A stretch of DNA of 27,569 nt, taken from an uncultured Brachyspira sp. GTDB taxonomy: Bacteria > Spirochaetota > Brachyspiria > Brachyspirales > Brachyspiraceae. The DNA is taken from assembly GCF_934747485.1 (NCBI RefSeq), contig NZ_CAKVGN010000042.1, positions 1-27,569 on the forward strand. Reading direction: 5' to 3'. The position numbers were made by a program, and so were the translations under genes. The notes beneath the pieces were generated by a model. That model ran no database searches and was not told the origin of the DNA. It was given only the letters and a program-made list of their open reading frames with translations. Of this stretch, positions 7,411-16,261 are shown piece by piece; the first letter of the stretch is position 1; every line of letters starts with the position of its first letter.

Positions 7411-10110
7411 ATGCAAGAAACTTTTTTTTCATTAGATGAATCATCAGAGAATTCAGGCAAAGAAGAAAAGCTCACACCAATGATGAGGCAATATAAAGAG
7501 ATTAAAGACAAATATAGCGATAGTATACTTTTGTTTAGAATGGGAGATTTTTACGAAGTATTTTTTGAAGATGCTAAAATAGTTTCAGAGCTTTTGGGGC
7601 TTACTCTTACAAAAAGGGCAAATGTTCCAATGGCAGGAGTTCCATATCATGCCATAGATAATTATTTGTCAAAACTTGTAAAATCTGGAAGAAAGATAGC
7701 AATATGCGACCAAATGGAAGACCCTAAAACAGCAAAAGGCATAGTAAAAAGAGAAGTTACTCAGGTAATAACTCCCGGTACTATTGCAGAAAATAAATAT
7801 TTGGAATCAAAGAGCAATAATTATTTAGCTTCTATAATAGTTTCAAAAAGCGAGAATAATGCTTCTATTGCTATATGTGATATATCTACGGGTGAATTGT
7901 ATGTTACAGAGATTGAAAATAATAATAACAATATAAAAGACTTTTTAGATGAGATATGCGAAGAGATTATAAGATTTTCTCCAAAAGAGATAATGACTGT
8001 AGAATCTGTAAAAGAAAGTAAGATAATTAAAGAAATACAAAACAGATTTTCAAATATATTTTTCAGCACCACCCCAAATTATACAGCAGAATATTCTTAT
8101 GCATATAAATTATTAACAAATCATTTTAAGACAATATCATTAAAAAGCTTCGGCATAGAAGATAAGCATTTAATAGTTTCGCTTCTTGGTTCTTTAATAT
8201 ATTATTTACAAGAATTATCCAAAACATCATTAGAGCATATATCAAACATAAAACTCTACAACAGAAAAGACTCTATGACATTAGATTATGCAACAATATC
8301 AAGTTTAGAGATTTTGGAAACTATAAGAAACGACAATAATAAAATGACATTATTCGACACCATAGACAAAACTAAAACATCTATGGGAGCAAGATATTTA
8401 AAGCGAATAATAGTAGAGCCTTTGCTTAATATTGATGAGATAAATAAAAGGCTTAATAATGTTGAATATTTTTATAAGAATCAGAAGTTTATGTATAGAA
8501 TAATGGATATGCTTTCTGATGTGGGAGATATAGAAAGGCTTGCTTCAAAATTGGCACTTGGGAGGATTAACCCAAAAGAGCTGGTATCTTTAAAAAGGTT
8601 TTTATTTTCATCTCTGCAAATAATTACAGAGCTTGTACTTAATAATTTTGATGATGTAAACTTTGAAGAGATAAACGACATAAAAATTATAACAGATTTA
8701 ATTGAGAGAGCTATATTAGAAGACCCTAAAATTGTAATAAATGAGGGTGATATTATCAAAGACGATTATGATGAAAAGTTAAAGAAATACAATGAAGCAA
8801 GGCGAGAGGGAAGAACTTGGATAAGCGAATTAGAAAATGAATATAAATCAATCACCTCAATTAACAATCTTAAAATAAGATATAATAACGTTATAGGATA
8901 TTATATAGAGATAACAAAATCTAATATATCATTAGTGCCGAAAGATTTTATAAAAAGGCAAACATTGGTAGGAAGCGAGAGATATACCACAAGCAAATTA
9001 ATGGAATATGAAAAAACAATAAATGAAGCCAATGAAAAAAGTTATGCTTTGGAATATGACATATTTATAGATGTACGTAGTAAAGTTAATGAATATTTAA
9101 CATCTATATTAAAAATGGCAAAGATAATATCAGTAATAGATGTTTATGTTTCTTTGGCTTGTTTGGCTGCAGAAGAAAATTATACAAAGCCAATTATAAC
9201 CGATGACGGCATAATAGACATAAAGGAAGGAAGACACCCTGTAGTTGAAGCAAATTTAAAAAACGAAAACTTTATAGCAAATGATACATATTTAGACAAT
9301 AAAAATGAGCATTTGCTGATAATTACAGGACCTAACATGAGCGGTAAAAGCACATATTTGAGACAAACAGCTTTAATAGTTCTTCTTGCACAGATTGGTT
9401 CATTTGTGCCTGCTAAGAGTGCTAAGATATCTATAGTTGATAGAATATTTACGAGGGTTGGTGCGAGTGATAATATAGCAAAGGGTGAGAGTACATTTTT
9501 GGTAGAGATGAATGAAACTGCTTATATACTTAATCATTGTACTGATAAAAGTCTTATTATAATGGACGAGATAGGACGCGGTACTTCTACTTATGACGGG
9601 CTTTCTATTGCTTGGGCTATACTTGAGTATTTAGTAAACGAAGAGAATAAAAAATCAAAGACATTATTTGCTACGCATTATCACGAACTTACTATGCTTG
9701 AAGATTTGGAGGGAGTTAAAAATTATAAGGTATTAGTTGAAGAATATAAAGATGAAATAATATTTATGAAAAAAGTTATTGAGGGAGCTGCTGAGTCAAG
9801 TTATGGTATATATGCTGCAAAAATTGCAGGTGCTCCAAATAAGGTTATACAGAGAGCTTCAGAGATATTAAAAAAGCTTGAAAATGAAGCCGGTATACAG
9901 GTTGAAAATATAGAGATAAATAATAAAAAATCTCCTGACATTCTTCCTTTTAATGCTAAATTTGATGATAAAAAAGATGAGAAAATAAACTCTCAAGAAA
10001 GAAAAGAAAGCGAAATAGAAAAAGAAATTAAAAACTTAAATATTAATGATATAACCCCAATAGAGGCACTTAATTTAATTAACAAATGGAAGAGAGATTT
10101 AAATAATTAA
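7411..10110 (+). CDS. mutS: DNA mismatch repair ATPase MutS
   Basis: Recognises base mismatches and small loops and starts mismatch repair with MutL. All family landmarks are present. The mismatch-binding F-x-E is in GDFYEVFF (Phe47, Glu49). Connector, core and clamp domains follow. The Walker A motif GPNMSGKST is at about 640-648, and Walker B IIMDEIGRGTSTYDG at about 715-729 is followed by ATHYHEL. The C-terminus has an acidic, lysine-rich tail before the end. At 899 residues it is slightly longer than the usual 850-880. The ATG is the first in the open frame after an AT-rich gap; its ribosome site is poor. The next gene, lepB, begins two bases after the stop, so the two are very likely co-transcribed. 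Confidence 0.97.
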   Translation: MQETFFSLDESSENSGKEEKLTPMMRQYKEIKDKYSDSILLFRMGDFYEVFFEDAKIVSELLGLTLTKRANVPMAGVPYHAIDNYLSKLVKSGRKIAICDQMEDPKTAKGIVKREVTQVITPGTIAENKYLESKSNNYLASIIVSKSENNASIAICDISTGELYVTEIENNNNNIKDFLDEICEEIIRFSPKEIMTVESVKESKIIKEIQNRFSNIFFSTTPNYTAEYSYAYKLLTNHFKTISLKSFGIEDKHLIVSLLGSLIYYLQELSKTSLEHISNIKLYNRKDSMTLDYATISSLEILETIRNDNNKMTLFDTIDKTKTSMGARYLKRIIVEPLLNIDEINKRLNNVEYFYKNQKFMYRIMDMLSDVGDIERLASKLALGRINPKELVSLKRFLFSSLQIITELVLNNFDDVNFEEINDIKIITDLIERAILEDPKIVINEGDIIKDDYDEKLKKYNEARREGRTWISELENEYKSITSINNLKIRYNNVIGYYIEITKSNISLVPKDFIKRQTLVGSERYTTSKLMEYEKTINEANEKSYALEYDIFIDVRSKVNEYLTSILKMAKIISVIDVYVSLACLAAEENYTKPIITDDGIIDIKEGRHPVVEANLKNENFIANDTYLDNKNEHLLIITGPNMSGKSTYLRQTALIVLLAQIGSFVPAKSAKISIVDRIFTRVGASDNIAKGESTFLVEMNETAYILNHCTDKSLIIMDEIGRGTSTYDGLSIAWAILEYLVNEENKKSKTLFATHYHELTMLEDLEGVKNYKVLVEEYKDEIIFMKKVIEGAAESSYGIYAAKIAGAPNKVIQRASEILKKLENEAGIQVENIEINNKKSPDILPFNAKFDDKKDEKINSQERKESEIEKEIKNLNINDITPIEALNLINKWKRDLNN

Positions 10111-10112
10111 TA

Positions 10113-10607
10113 ATGAATAAAAAACAGATTTTAGAGATAGTATTAGCATCTTTGCTTGCTTTATTTTTGGCAGGCTTTATTAGGGTATTTTTCTTTGACA
10201 CATATATAGTAAGCAACAAATCTATGGAGCCTACTTTTTATGAGGGAGATGAGATACTGCTTTTAAAAAATAATTTTCTTTTTAATAAGATTGATAACTT
10301 TGATGTTATTGTTTTTAGAATGGGTACTAATAATTTGGTGAAGCGTGTTATAGGAAAAGAGGGAGATAAAGTAGAAATTTTTGACGGCGGATTATATTTA
10401 AATGATGAACTTATAAGGCATAAATATTATATTTTCAGCAAAGAAGACAATGCCGTATATAACATTGGCAAAAATCAATATTTTGTTTTGGGAGATAATA
10501 TAGCCTTAAGCGAAGACAGCAGAGATTTTGGTCTCATAAACAAAAAAGATATAATAGGGCATATTATCTTAATATTTAGTCCCAAAAGAAGATTTAAACT
10601 TTTTTAA
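10113..10607 (+). CDS. lepB: Signal peptidase I
   Basis: Membrane-bound serine protease that removes signal peptides from secreted proteins. An N-terminal membrane helix spans about residues 6-27. The catalytic Ser37 is in SNKSMEPT and the general-base Lys77 in LVKRVIGKEGD; the later boxes are DGGLYLNDE and VLGDNIALSEDSRDFG. At 164 residues it is short, like the small Gram-positive-type enzymes, with no large inserted domain. It starts two bases after the mutS stop with no separate promoter; the ribosome site would lie inside the end of mutS (GGAAGAGAG). Confidence 0.95.
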   Translation: MNKKQILEIVLASLLALFLAGFIRVFFFDTYIVSNKSMEPTFYEGDEILLLKNNFLFNKIDNFDVIVFRMGTNNLVKRVIGKEGDKVEIFDGGLYLNDELIRHKYYIFSKEDNAVYNIGKNQYFVLGDNIALSEDSRDFGLINKKDIIGHIILIFSPKRRFKLF

Positions 10608-10630
10608 TAAAATTAAAAATATTATTGATG

Positions 10631-10891
10631 TTATTTATTAATTCCAGCAACACCTAAAGCTACTACTTCATCATAAACATTTTTAACAATTTCTGTACCC
10701 AATACTATTTGATACTGATTAGAATTAAAAAATACGCCATTAACGCCATCGATTGCCTGCATTTTGGCATCATCAATAAGGCTTCTGTCTTTTACTATTA
10801 ATCTTAATCTAGTTGCACAAGATGAAACTGAAATAATATTATCTTTTCCAGCAACTTGAACTATATCTGAAGCTATTTTTTTAATATCCAT
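10631..10891 (-). CDS. Stand-alone PTS EIIB domain, glucose/N-acetylglucosamine type
   Basis: 86 residues that make up one EIIB domain of the glucose family. The phosphorylated cysteine is Cys25 in SSCATRLRL, the typical CxTRLR site, followed by VFFNSNQYQIVLG. In the phosphotransferase system this domain takes the phosphate from EIIA and passes it to the sugar bound by EIIC. No EIIC or EIIA is nearby and the frame is complete, with AGGA before the ATG, so it is a free domain acting with a permease encoded elsewhere, or a regulatory phosphocarrier. It lies convergent to lepB with a 23-base gap. Confidence 0.88.
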   Translation of the reverse strand: MDIKKIASDIVQVAGKDNIISVSSCATRLRLIVKDRSLIDDAKMQAIDGVNGVFFNSNQYQIVLGTEIVKNVYDEVVALGVAGINK

Positions 10892-10974
10892 AATAAAAAT
10901 CCTATTAAATTATTTTCATTTTTATTATATAAACATTTTTCTATTTGTCAAGCATTTGAAATTTTTATAATTGT

Positions 10975-11538
10975 TTAATCTTTCCATTTATATATACTTT
11001 CTAACCTTGGGCCATATACTTTATTATATAATGTTGTAATAATATTATTATATTGTTCTTTTGTTTTTATTTCTCTATTTGTCATAATTTTCATTTTCAT
11101 TGTATCTTTTTTGCCGTCTTTTATACAAGGCATATCATAATCATAATCTGATAATATAAGCCCAAATCTTTTATACCAATCTATTCTTCTTTTTGCTGTA
11201 TCATTTAAATCATAAGGCTCTACTTCTATAACAATTAATTTATCATTATGCATATCAAATATTTTAGTTAATACTTGCGAGCCGTAATTTTTACCTCTTA
11301 AGTTTTTATCTATAGCAAGATATTCTCCGTAATAAAACTCTTCAAATCTCCAAATCATAGTTAAGCCTATAGGGTTATCATCATCTAAAATAGAATAAAG
11401 TTTATAGCTTGAATTATTTTTATTTTCAAATAGCATATCAAAATTCCATCTCTCTTCTATTGGGAATGCATCATTAAAAATTTGATGGTATACATTTTTA
11501 TTTTTTATATCATTTTTCATTTCTATTAATTTAATCAT
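10975..11538 (-). CDS. GNAT-family N-acetyltransferase
   Basis: 187 residues. The acetyl-CoA motif region is YLAIDKNLRGKNYGSQVLTKIF (about 93-114): a beta-strand, then the (R/K)GxGxG-type loop with the second glycine of the usual Q/RxxGxG/A replaced (RGKNYG). It is preceded by YYGEYLAID and followed by IVIEVEPY and RRIDWYKRFGL, where the fold's late helix and strand are expected. The substrate is unknown. AAGGAT lies eight bases before the ATG. It is separated from the downstream EIIB gene by 83 bases, so co-transcription is possible. Confidence 0.8.
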   Translation of the reverse strand: MIKLIEMKNDIKNKNVYHQIFNDAFPIEERWNFDMLFENKNNSSYKLYSILDDDNPIGLTMIWRFEEFYYGEYLAIDKNLRGKNYGSQVLTKIFDMHNDKLIVIEVEPYDLNDTAKRRIDWYKRFGLILSDYDYDMPCIKDGKKDTMKMKIMTNREIKTKEQYNNIITTLYNKVYGPRLESIYKWKD

Positions 11539-11679
11539 ATGGCTTAATCCTTATATAGAATTAGTACGATTATATACTATTTTTTAAAATTATCAAATTT
11601 ATAAATTAATAAATAAATTATAAAGTTAATAAATAAATGCAAAAAAAGAGCTTCTTAAAAATATTAAAAAGCCTTGTAA

Positions 11680-11965
11680 ATAATTAAAACAAAAATCTAA
11701 AAATTTATCAGTATATTCTGAAACAACTATGTCTTTTATATGATTTTTTATTCAACTTTTCCCCGCGTACGAGCTGTACCACCTTGCCGCACGGTAATGC
11801 TATGCTTTAATTATAACTTCTTAGTCGTGCGGGGGAGTGCATTTTAATGTACAATAAAATTATGAAATTTATAATAAAAATGCAACCTTTTTGGTTCTTT
11901 GTGGCAATACCACAGGCACTTCCTTCGGTCGCTGTGCGGACTTCGTCAAAGTTGCAAAAAATGCA
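11680..11965. repeat. Dispersed intergenic repeat, copy A1
   Basis: The core, about 11744-11932, is nearly identical to 15152-15342: TTCAACTTTTCCC, GTACCACCTT, GGTAATGCTATGCTTTAATT, CTTCTTAGTCGTGCGGGGGA, then GCACTTCCTTCGGTCGC. The 5' flank (TCAGTATATTCT onward) also matches the copy near 20050. Two stems compete for the same strand: CCCCGC(gt)ACGA and CCGCACG can each pair with CGTGCGGGG. A second hairpin joins TGCAAC near 11881 with GTTGCA near 11951. No protein-coding frame is conserved between copies. The remaining parts of the 497-base gap (11539-11679 and 11966-12035) show nothing else. Confidence 0.85.
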
Positions 11966-12035
11966 AACGTTTTTACTCTATATGTTGGAATATGCATCAA
12001 TATAAAATAATACTTATATATTTTATAATAAAAAA

Positions 12036-13328
12036 TTATATCCCAAATCGCTTCATTATAACATCTATATTTCTTAAATAATAAGCATAGTCAAAACAAT
12101 CATCAATTTCTTTAGAGCTTAAATATTTTGTTATATCTTCATCTTTGTGAACATTCTCTCTAAAGTCTTCATTGTTTAACCATCTTTTCATTGCATTTCT
12201 CTGCACCCATCTATAAGCATTATCTCTGTCTATGCCTTTATTAACTAAACTTATTAAAATTCTTTGGCTGAAAATTAAACCGCCTGTCTTTTCAATATTA
12301 GCTTTCATAGCTTCTGGGTAAATCAAAAGTTTGTCTACTATATCAATAAATTTATTAATAGCATAATCCACCGCAATTGTAGAATCTGGAAGTATAACGC
12401 GTTCTACTGATGAATGGCTTATATCTCTCTCATGCCAAAGGGTAATATCTTCCATAGAAGCTAATGCATTTCCTCTTACAATTCTTGCTAAACCAGATAT
12501 TCTCTCGCAAGTGATAGGGTTTCTCTTATGAGGCATAGCTGATGAGCCTTTTTGCTTTTCACTAAAATATTCTTCTGCTTCTCTAATGTCAGTTCTTTGA
12601 AGGTTTCTAATCTCTGTAGCGAATTTCTCTAATGAACTAGCAACTATTGCCAAAGTAGTAAGATATTGTGCATGCCTATCTCTTTGTATTATTTGAGTAG
12701 AAACTCTGTCAGCTTCTATACCTAATTTTTTACATACAATTTCTTCTATGCGTGGGTCAATGTTACTGTATGTTCCAACTGCACCAGAAAGCTTTCCGAC
12801 AGAAACTTGTTTTTTTGCTTCTTCTACACGTTTAATATTTCTTTCGTTTTCATCATACCATAAGATAAATTTTAACCCTAATGTCATAGGCTCAGCATGT
12901 ATACCGTGAGTACGCCCTATACAAGGAGTATATTTATGCTCTTTAGCTCTTCTTAATAATACTTCAGATAATCTTTTTAAATCGTCTAATATAATCTCAG
13001 CTGATTTTTTCATCATCACAGCCAATGCAGTGTCTTTTACATCGCTTGAAGTTAAGCCTTTATGTATATACTGTCCGCCTTCGCCTACATTTTCTTGAAC
13101 AGCCGTTACAAATGATATAATATCATGATTAGTTTCTTTCTCTATTTCAGCAATTCTTTCAACTGTGAAAGTAGCTTTTTCTTTAATGTTTTTTACAGCT
13201 TCCTGAGGTATCTCTCCAATTTCTGCCATAGCCTCGCAAGCTGCAATCTCTACATCAAGCATAACTTGAAACTCATTTTGTAAGCTCCAAAGTTCTCCCA
13301 TCTCTTTTCTAGTGTATCTTTTAATCAT
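12036..13328 (-). CDS. purB: Adenylosuccinate lyase
   Basis: Acts twice in purine synthesis, releasing fumarate from SAICAR and from adenylosuccinate. It has 430 residues, the usual bacterial length. Fumarase/aspartase superfamily landmarks are in order: GLTSSDVKDT (91-100), RTHGIHAEPMTLG (139-151) with the catalytic histidine, and the signature loop GSSAMPHKRNP (261-271) with the catalytic serine. The start is ATG at 13328. No clear terminator follows it; the repeat A1 lies beyond. The gene is divergent from the DUF4234 gene. Confidence 0.96.
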   Translation of the reverse strand: MIKRYTRKEMGELWSLQNEFQVMLDVEIAACEAMAEIGEIPQEAVKNIKEKATFTVERIAEIEKETNHDIISFVTAVQENVGEGGQYIHKGLTSSDVKDTALAVMMKKSAEIILDDLKRLSEVLLRRAKEHKYTPCIGRTHGIHAEPMTLGLKFILWYDENERNIKRVEEAKKQVSVGKLSGAVGTYSNIDPRIEEIVCKKLGIEADRVSTQIIQRDRHAQYLTTLAIVASSLEKFATEIRNLQRTDIREAEEYFSEKQKGSSAMPHKRNPITCERISGLARIVRGNALASMEDITLWHERDISHSSVERVILPDSTIAVDYAINKFIDIVDKLLIYPEAMKANIEKTGGLIFSQRILISLVNKGIDRDNAYRWVQRNAMKRWLNNEDFRENVHKDEDITKYLSSKEIDDCFDYAYYLRNIDVIMKRFGI

Positions 13329-13430
13329 TTTTCTAATCCTAATATTTTATTATTAAAACATTATATAAATTTTTAATTATAATTTCAATATTATTTATTT
13401 TCTCACTAATATGTAAAAATAGTATCATAA

Positions 13431-13458
13431 TTGACTTTTTTATAAAATAAATTATGCT
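13431..13458 (+). promoter_or_regulatory. Probable promoter of the DUF4234 gene
   Basis: TTGACT (13431-13436) and TATGCT (13453-13458) with a 16-base spacer, followed by AAGGAGA before the ATG at 13492. Confidence 0.5.
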
Positions 13459-13491
13459 ATATTAATTAATTTATTTAAGGAGATATTTTTT

Positions 13492-13878
13492 ATGAAAAAA
13501 GAAAATATTAAATCAATTCCTATGTTAGTAATATTGAGTGTGGTAACATGCGGAATATATTATTTATACTGGATATATAAAACAACAGAATTAATAAAAA
13601 ACTTTATGGATAATCAAGAAATAAATCCAACATTAGAATTGATTTTATGTTTTATTATACCGTTTTATCAATTATATTGGTACTATAAATATTCTAAAGT
13701 AATATATAAAGATATGACTTCAGAGGTAGGTATGGATAATACAGAAGATAGCTCTGTTTTACTTCTTGTACTTTCACTTTTTGGTTTAGGTATAATTTCT
13801 GCTGCTATAGTACAAGATAAATTAAACAGTATATGGTCAAAAGGCGAACCTAATCAGATAACTTCACAAGAACAATAA
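13492..13878 (+). CDS. DUF4234-like small membrane protein
   Basis: 128 residues, function unknown. The beginning IPMLVILSVVTCGIYYLYWIYKT is the typical first helix of the DUF4234 family (a helix with a CGIYxLYW core). A second hydrophobic segment, LELILCFIIPFYQLYWYYKYS, lies at about 48-68, and a third, VLLLVLSLFGLGIISAAIVQDKLN, at about 86-109, followed by a short soluble tail. AAGGAGA precedes the ATG. It is a single gene with its own promoter; the following adh also has its own. Confidence 0.75.
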   Translation: MKKENIKSIPMLVILSVVTCGIYYLYWIYKTTELIKNFMDNQEINPTLELILCFIIPFYQLYWYYKYSKVIYKDMTSEVGMDNTEDSSVLLLVLSLFGLGIISAAIVQDKLNSIWSKGEPNQITSQEQ

Positions 13879-13921
13879 ATGGTAATAAATAGCTCTTTTC
13901 TATAACTTTTTTCGTATTATT

Positions 13922-13949
13922 TTGACATTTGTTATTATATTTATATACT
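13922..13949 (+). promoter_or_regulatory. Strong promoter of the alcohol dehydrogenase gene
   Basis: TTGACA (13922-13927) and TATACT (13944-13949), spacer 16 bases. Transcription would begin near 13957, downstream of an in-frame ATG at 13929, which rules that ATG out as the start. Confidence 0.65.
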
Positions 13950-13985
13950 TATATTGTGTATAATTTTAATATAAAGGAGAAGAAT

Positions 13986-15047
13986 ATGAAAGGTTACGCT
14001 ATGTTAAAAATAGGTCAATCAGGCTGGATTGAAAAAGAAAGACCTGCTTGTGGACCTGCTGATGCCATTGTAAAACCTTTAGCTGTTGCTATATGTACTT
14101 CTGATGTTCACACATTATGGGAAGGTGCTATAGGTGAAAGACATAACATGATTTTAGGTCATGAAGCTTGCGGTGAAGTTGTAGAAGTTGGAAGTTTAGT
14201 AAAAGATTTTAAACCTGGTGATAAAGTATTAATTCCTGCTATTACTCCAGATTGGAATAGCGTAGAAGCTCAAGCTGGATATTCTATGCATTCAGGCGGT
14301 ATGCTTGCTGGTTGGAAATTCTCTAACTTTAAAGACGGTGTATTTGGAGAGTTTTTCCATGTTAATGATGCTGACGGTAACTTGGCTCTTTTACCTAAAA
14401 ACATTGACCCTGTAGATGCTTGTATGCTTTCTGACATGGTTCCTACTGGTTTCCATGGTGCTGAACTTGCTGATGTACAATATGGAGATACTGTACTTGT
14501 TATAGGTATTGGACCTGTTGGACTTATGGGAGTTGCTGGTGCTGCTTTAAGAGGTGCTTCAAGGATTATTGCTGTTGGTACTAGACCTAATTGTGTTGAG
14601 GCTGCTAAGAAATATGGTGCTGAAGAGTTTATTAGTTATAAAAATGGAACTATTGATGAACAAGTTCTTAAAATGACTAATGGTAAAGGTGTTGATAAAG
14701 TTATTATTGCTGGAGGCGGAGTTGAAACTTTTGCTGAAGCTGTTCGTTCACTAAAAGCTGGCGGTAAAATTGGTAACGTTAACTATTTAGGTAAAGGCGA
14801 TTATATACAAATCCCAAGAGTTGAATGGGGTGTTGGTATGGGTCATAAAGCTATACTCGGCGGACTTATGCCTGGCGGAAGACTTAGAATGGAAAAACTT
14901 GGTGCTTTAGTTTCTTCTGGAAAATTAAATGTACATCATCTTGTTTCACATGTATTTGATGGTTGGGATAATCTTGAAAAAGCTTTATTTATGATGAGAG
15001 ATAAACCTGCAGATTTAATTAAACCTGTAGTAAGAATTGAAAAATAA
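13986..15047 (+). CDS. adh: Zinc-dependent secondary alcohol dehydrogenase, probably NADP-linked
   Basis: 353 residues closely following the secondary alcohol dehydrogenases of Thermoanaerobacter and Clostridium beijerinckii, which reduce ketones and aldehydes with NADPH. Zinc ligands fall at the same positions: Cys37 (AICTSD), His59 (LGHEAC) and Asp150 (MLSDMV). The Rossmann loop is VIGIGPVGLMG, and GTRPN after the second strand, with the arginine that binds the NADP phosphate, favours NADPH. The start is the ATG with AAGGAG eight bases upstream, not the in-frame ATG at 13929. The gene uses many GGT/GCT/GTT codons, unlike its neighbours, and has near-consensus promoter and terminator signals, which points to high expression. 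Confidence 0.93.
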   Translation: MKGYAMLKIGQSGWIEKERPACGPADAIVKPLAVAICTSDVHTLWEGAIGERHNMILGHEACGEVVEVGSLVKDFKPGDKVLIPAITPDWNSVEAQAGYSMHSGGMLAGWKFSNFKDGVFGEFFHVNDADGNLALLPKNIDPVDACMLSDMVPTGFHGAELADVQYGDTVLVIGIGPVGLMGVAGAALRGASRIIAVGTRPNCVEAAKKYGAEEFISYKNGTIDEQVLKMTNGKGVDKVIIAGGGVETFAEAVRSLKAGGKIGNVNYLGKGDYIQIPRVEWGVGMGHKAILGGLMPGGRLRMEKLGALVSSGKLNVHHLVSHVFDGWDNLEKALFMMRDKPADLIKPVVRIEK

Positions 15048-15066
15048 ATAATAGTTTAATAATTAC

Positions 15067-15103
15067 AGCTGGCATATATTTTTGATATATGTCAGCTTTT
15101 TTT
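15067..15103 (+). terminator. Intrinsic terminator of adh
   Basis: AGCTG-g-CATATAT / ATATATG-t-CAGCT with a short loop and seven T directly after the stem; a classic rho-independent terminator 20 bases after the stop codon. Confidence 0.92.
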
Positions 15104-15119
15104 AACAATAATTTTTTAT

Positions 15120-15445
15120 AAATTTTGTTGTTCTTTTTCCGCCTTCGCTTTGTTTTTATTCAACTTTTTCCCACGTACGAGATGTACCACCTTACCGCAC
15201 GGTAATGCTATGCTTTAATTATAACTTCTTAGTCGTGCGGGGGAGTGCATTTTAATGTACAATTAAATTATAAAATTTATAATAAAAAATGCAGGCCTTT
15301 TGCTTCTTTGGGCCACTACCACAGGCACTTCCTTCGGTCGCAAAAGAAGTGGGTGTTCGGTGGCTAGTCCCTGAAAGCAATAAAAATATAAAAACTGAAT
15401 TTTTACAGACTTAAAATTTTTAGTGTATACCAACAAACAAATTAA
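15120..15445. repeat. Dispersed intergenic repeat, copy A2
   Basis: The core, about 15152-15342, is nearly identical to copy A1 at 11744-11932, in the same orientation. The 3' part (GTGGGTGTTCGG, GGCTAGTCCC, ATAAAAATATAAAAACTGAA, TTTTTACAGACTTAAAA) instead matches copy A3 near 20180-20250. The left edge GTTGTTCTTTTTCC recurs at 21181. It thus combines parts seen separately elsewhere. It fills most of the 448-base gap between adh and ribH; the rest (15446-15495) shows nothing else. Confidence 0.85.
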
Positions 15446-15495
15446 TATCGACTTAGTACCAATATATAAATAATACTAAGCCAATATATTTTTTA

Positions 15496-15966
15496 TTATT
15501 TTTCTATTTCTCTTATTAGATTAACCATCTCAATAGCACCCATAGCAGAATCAAAACCTTTGTTGCCTGCTTTAGTACCTGCTCTTTCAATAGCCTGTTC
15601 AATATTTTCAGTAGTAAGAACCCCAAACATTACAGGCACATCAGAATTAAGCGAAACATTAGCAATACCCTTAGATACTTCCGCACAAACATAATCATAA
15701 TGAGTAGTAGAACCTCTTATAACAGCACCCAAACATATAACAGCATCATATTTTTTTGATTTAGCCATTTTAGAAGCTATGAGAGGTATCTCAAAAGCAC
15801 CGGGTACCCAAGCTACAGTAATATCATCATCTTTAATATCATGACGAGATAAAGCGTCCAATGCCCCTCCCAAAAGTTTAGAGACAATAAATTCATTGAA
15901 TCTTGCACACACTATACCGATTTTAATTTTTTTCTCGCTAACTAGTTTTCCTTCAAAAGTTTTCAT
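15496..15966 (-). CDS. ribH: 6,7-dimethyl-8-ribityllumazine synthase
   Basis: Condenses the ribityl-pyrimidine from RibD with dihydroxybutanone phosphate from RibBA, the step before riboflavin synthase. It has 156 residues, the usual length. Substrate-binding segments are CARFNEFI (20-27), VPGAFEIPL (54-62) and GAVIRGSTTHYDYV (80-93) with the catalytic His89. AAGGAA lies before the ATG. It is last in the rib series, but 381 bases from ribBA and behind a strong hairpin there, so it may have its own promoter. Confidence 0.97.
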   Translation of the reverse strand: MKTFEGKLVSEKKIKIGIVCARFNEFIVSKLLGGALDALSRHDIKDDDITVAWVPGAFEIPLIASKMAKSKKYDAVICLGAVIRGSTTHYDYVCAEVSKGIANVSLNSDVPVMFGVLTTENIEQAIERAGTKAGNKGFDSAMGAIEMVNLIREIEK

Positions 15967-15989
15967 AATCGTATTAATTCCTTAATTGT

Positions 15990-16036
15990 ATTTTTTTCAA
16001 CTTTTTCCCGCATCAAAAAGTTGCAAAAAGTGCATG
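15990..16036. repeat. Short fragment of the A-type repeat
   Basis: TTCAACTTTTTCCCGC and then AAAAGTTGCAAAAAGTGCA repeat the two ends of copy A1 (11751-11766 and about 11948-11963) without the middle, as if the internal part had been deleted. Confidence 0.55.
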
Positions 16037-16043
16037 TTAAAAA

Positions 16044-16100
16044 TTATAAGATATAATTATTCTCATAATTTTTATCTCGTTTCATAAACCTCCTAATCAT
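16044..16100 (-). CDS. Possible 18-residue leader ORF upstream of ribH
   Basis: ATG at 16100 follows AGGAGG by seven bases, one of the best ribosome sites in this window, and opens an 18-codon frame (MIRRFMKRDKNYENNYIL) ending in TAA. The segment ATTAGGAGGTTTAT occurs twice in a row, once as the ribosome site and once inside the frame, where a second AGGAGG precedes an in-frame ATG. It lies 78 bases before ribH on the same strand. It may be a leader peptide, a decayed gene start or chance. Confidence 0.35.
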   Translation of the reverse strand: MIRRFMKRDKNYENNYIL

Positions 16101-16225
16101 TAATAAACCTCCTAAAATACATAAAAATTGTCGTTATTACATATATAAAAAAACAAACACACCAACAACTTTTATCTATATGTTCAATTATATTTTAGAA
16201 ATATAATTCAAACAGCTTTTTTATA

Positions 16226-16251
16226 TTAATCTAATATATGCCCCATTCTTT
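16226..16251. repeat. Direct duplication of the 3' end of ribBA, copy 1
   Basis: These 26 bases (TTAATCTAATATATGC and onward) match 16348-16373, the last codons of ribBA, with one mismatch, at a distance of 122 bases. The two copies flank the hairpin element at 16262-16342. Apart from this and the hairpin, the 381-base gap holds the small ORF and repeat fragment already listed. Confidence 0.85.
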
Positions 16252-16261
16252 TTATCATATA

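Noticed and set aside
11899..12081. 60-residue ORF overlapping the end of purB
   Set aside because: It runs through repeat A1 and antisense to purB, has no ribosome site and is not conserved in repeat A2.
13929..13985. 19-codon N-terminal extension of the alcohol dehydrogenase
   Set aside because: The ATG at 13929 lies between the -35 and -10 of the promoter, and the family start with a good ribosome site is at 13986.
11744..15342. CRISPR array
   Set aside because: The copies are about 190 bases long and 3.4 kb apart, with genes in between; there are no short evenly spaced repeats.
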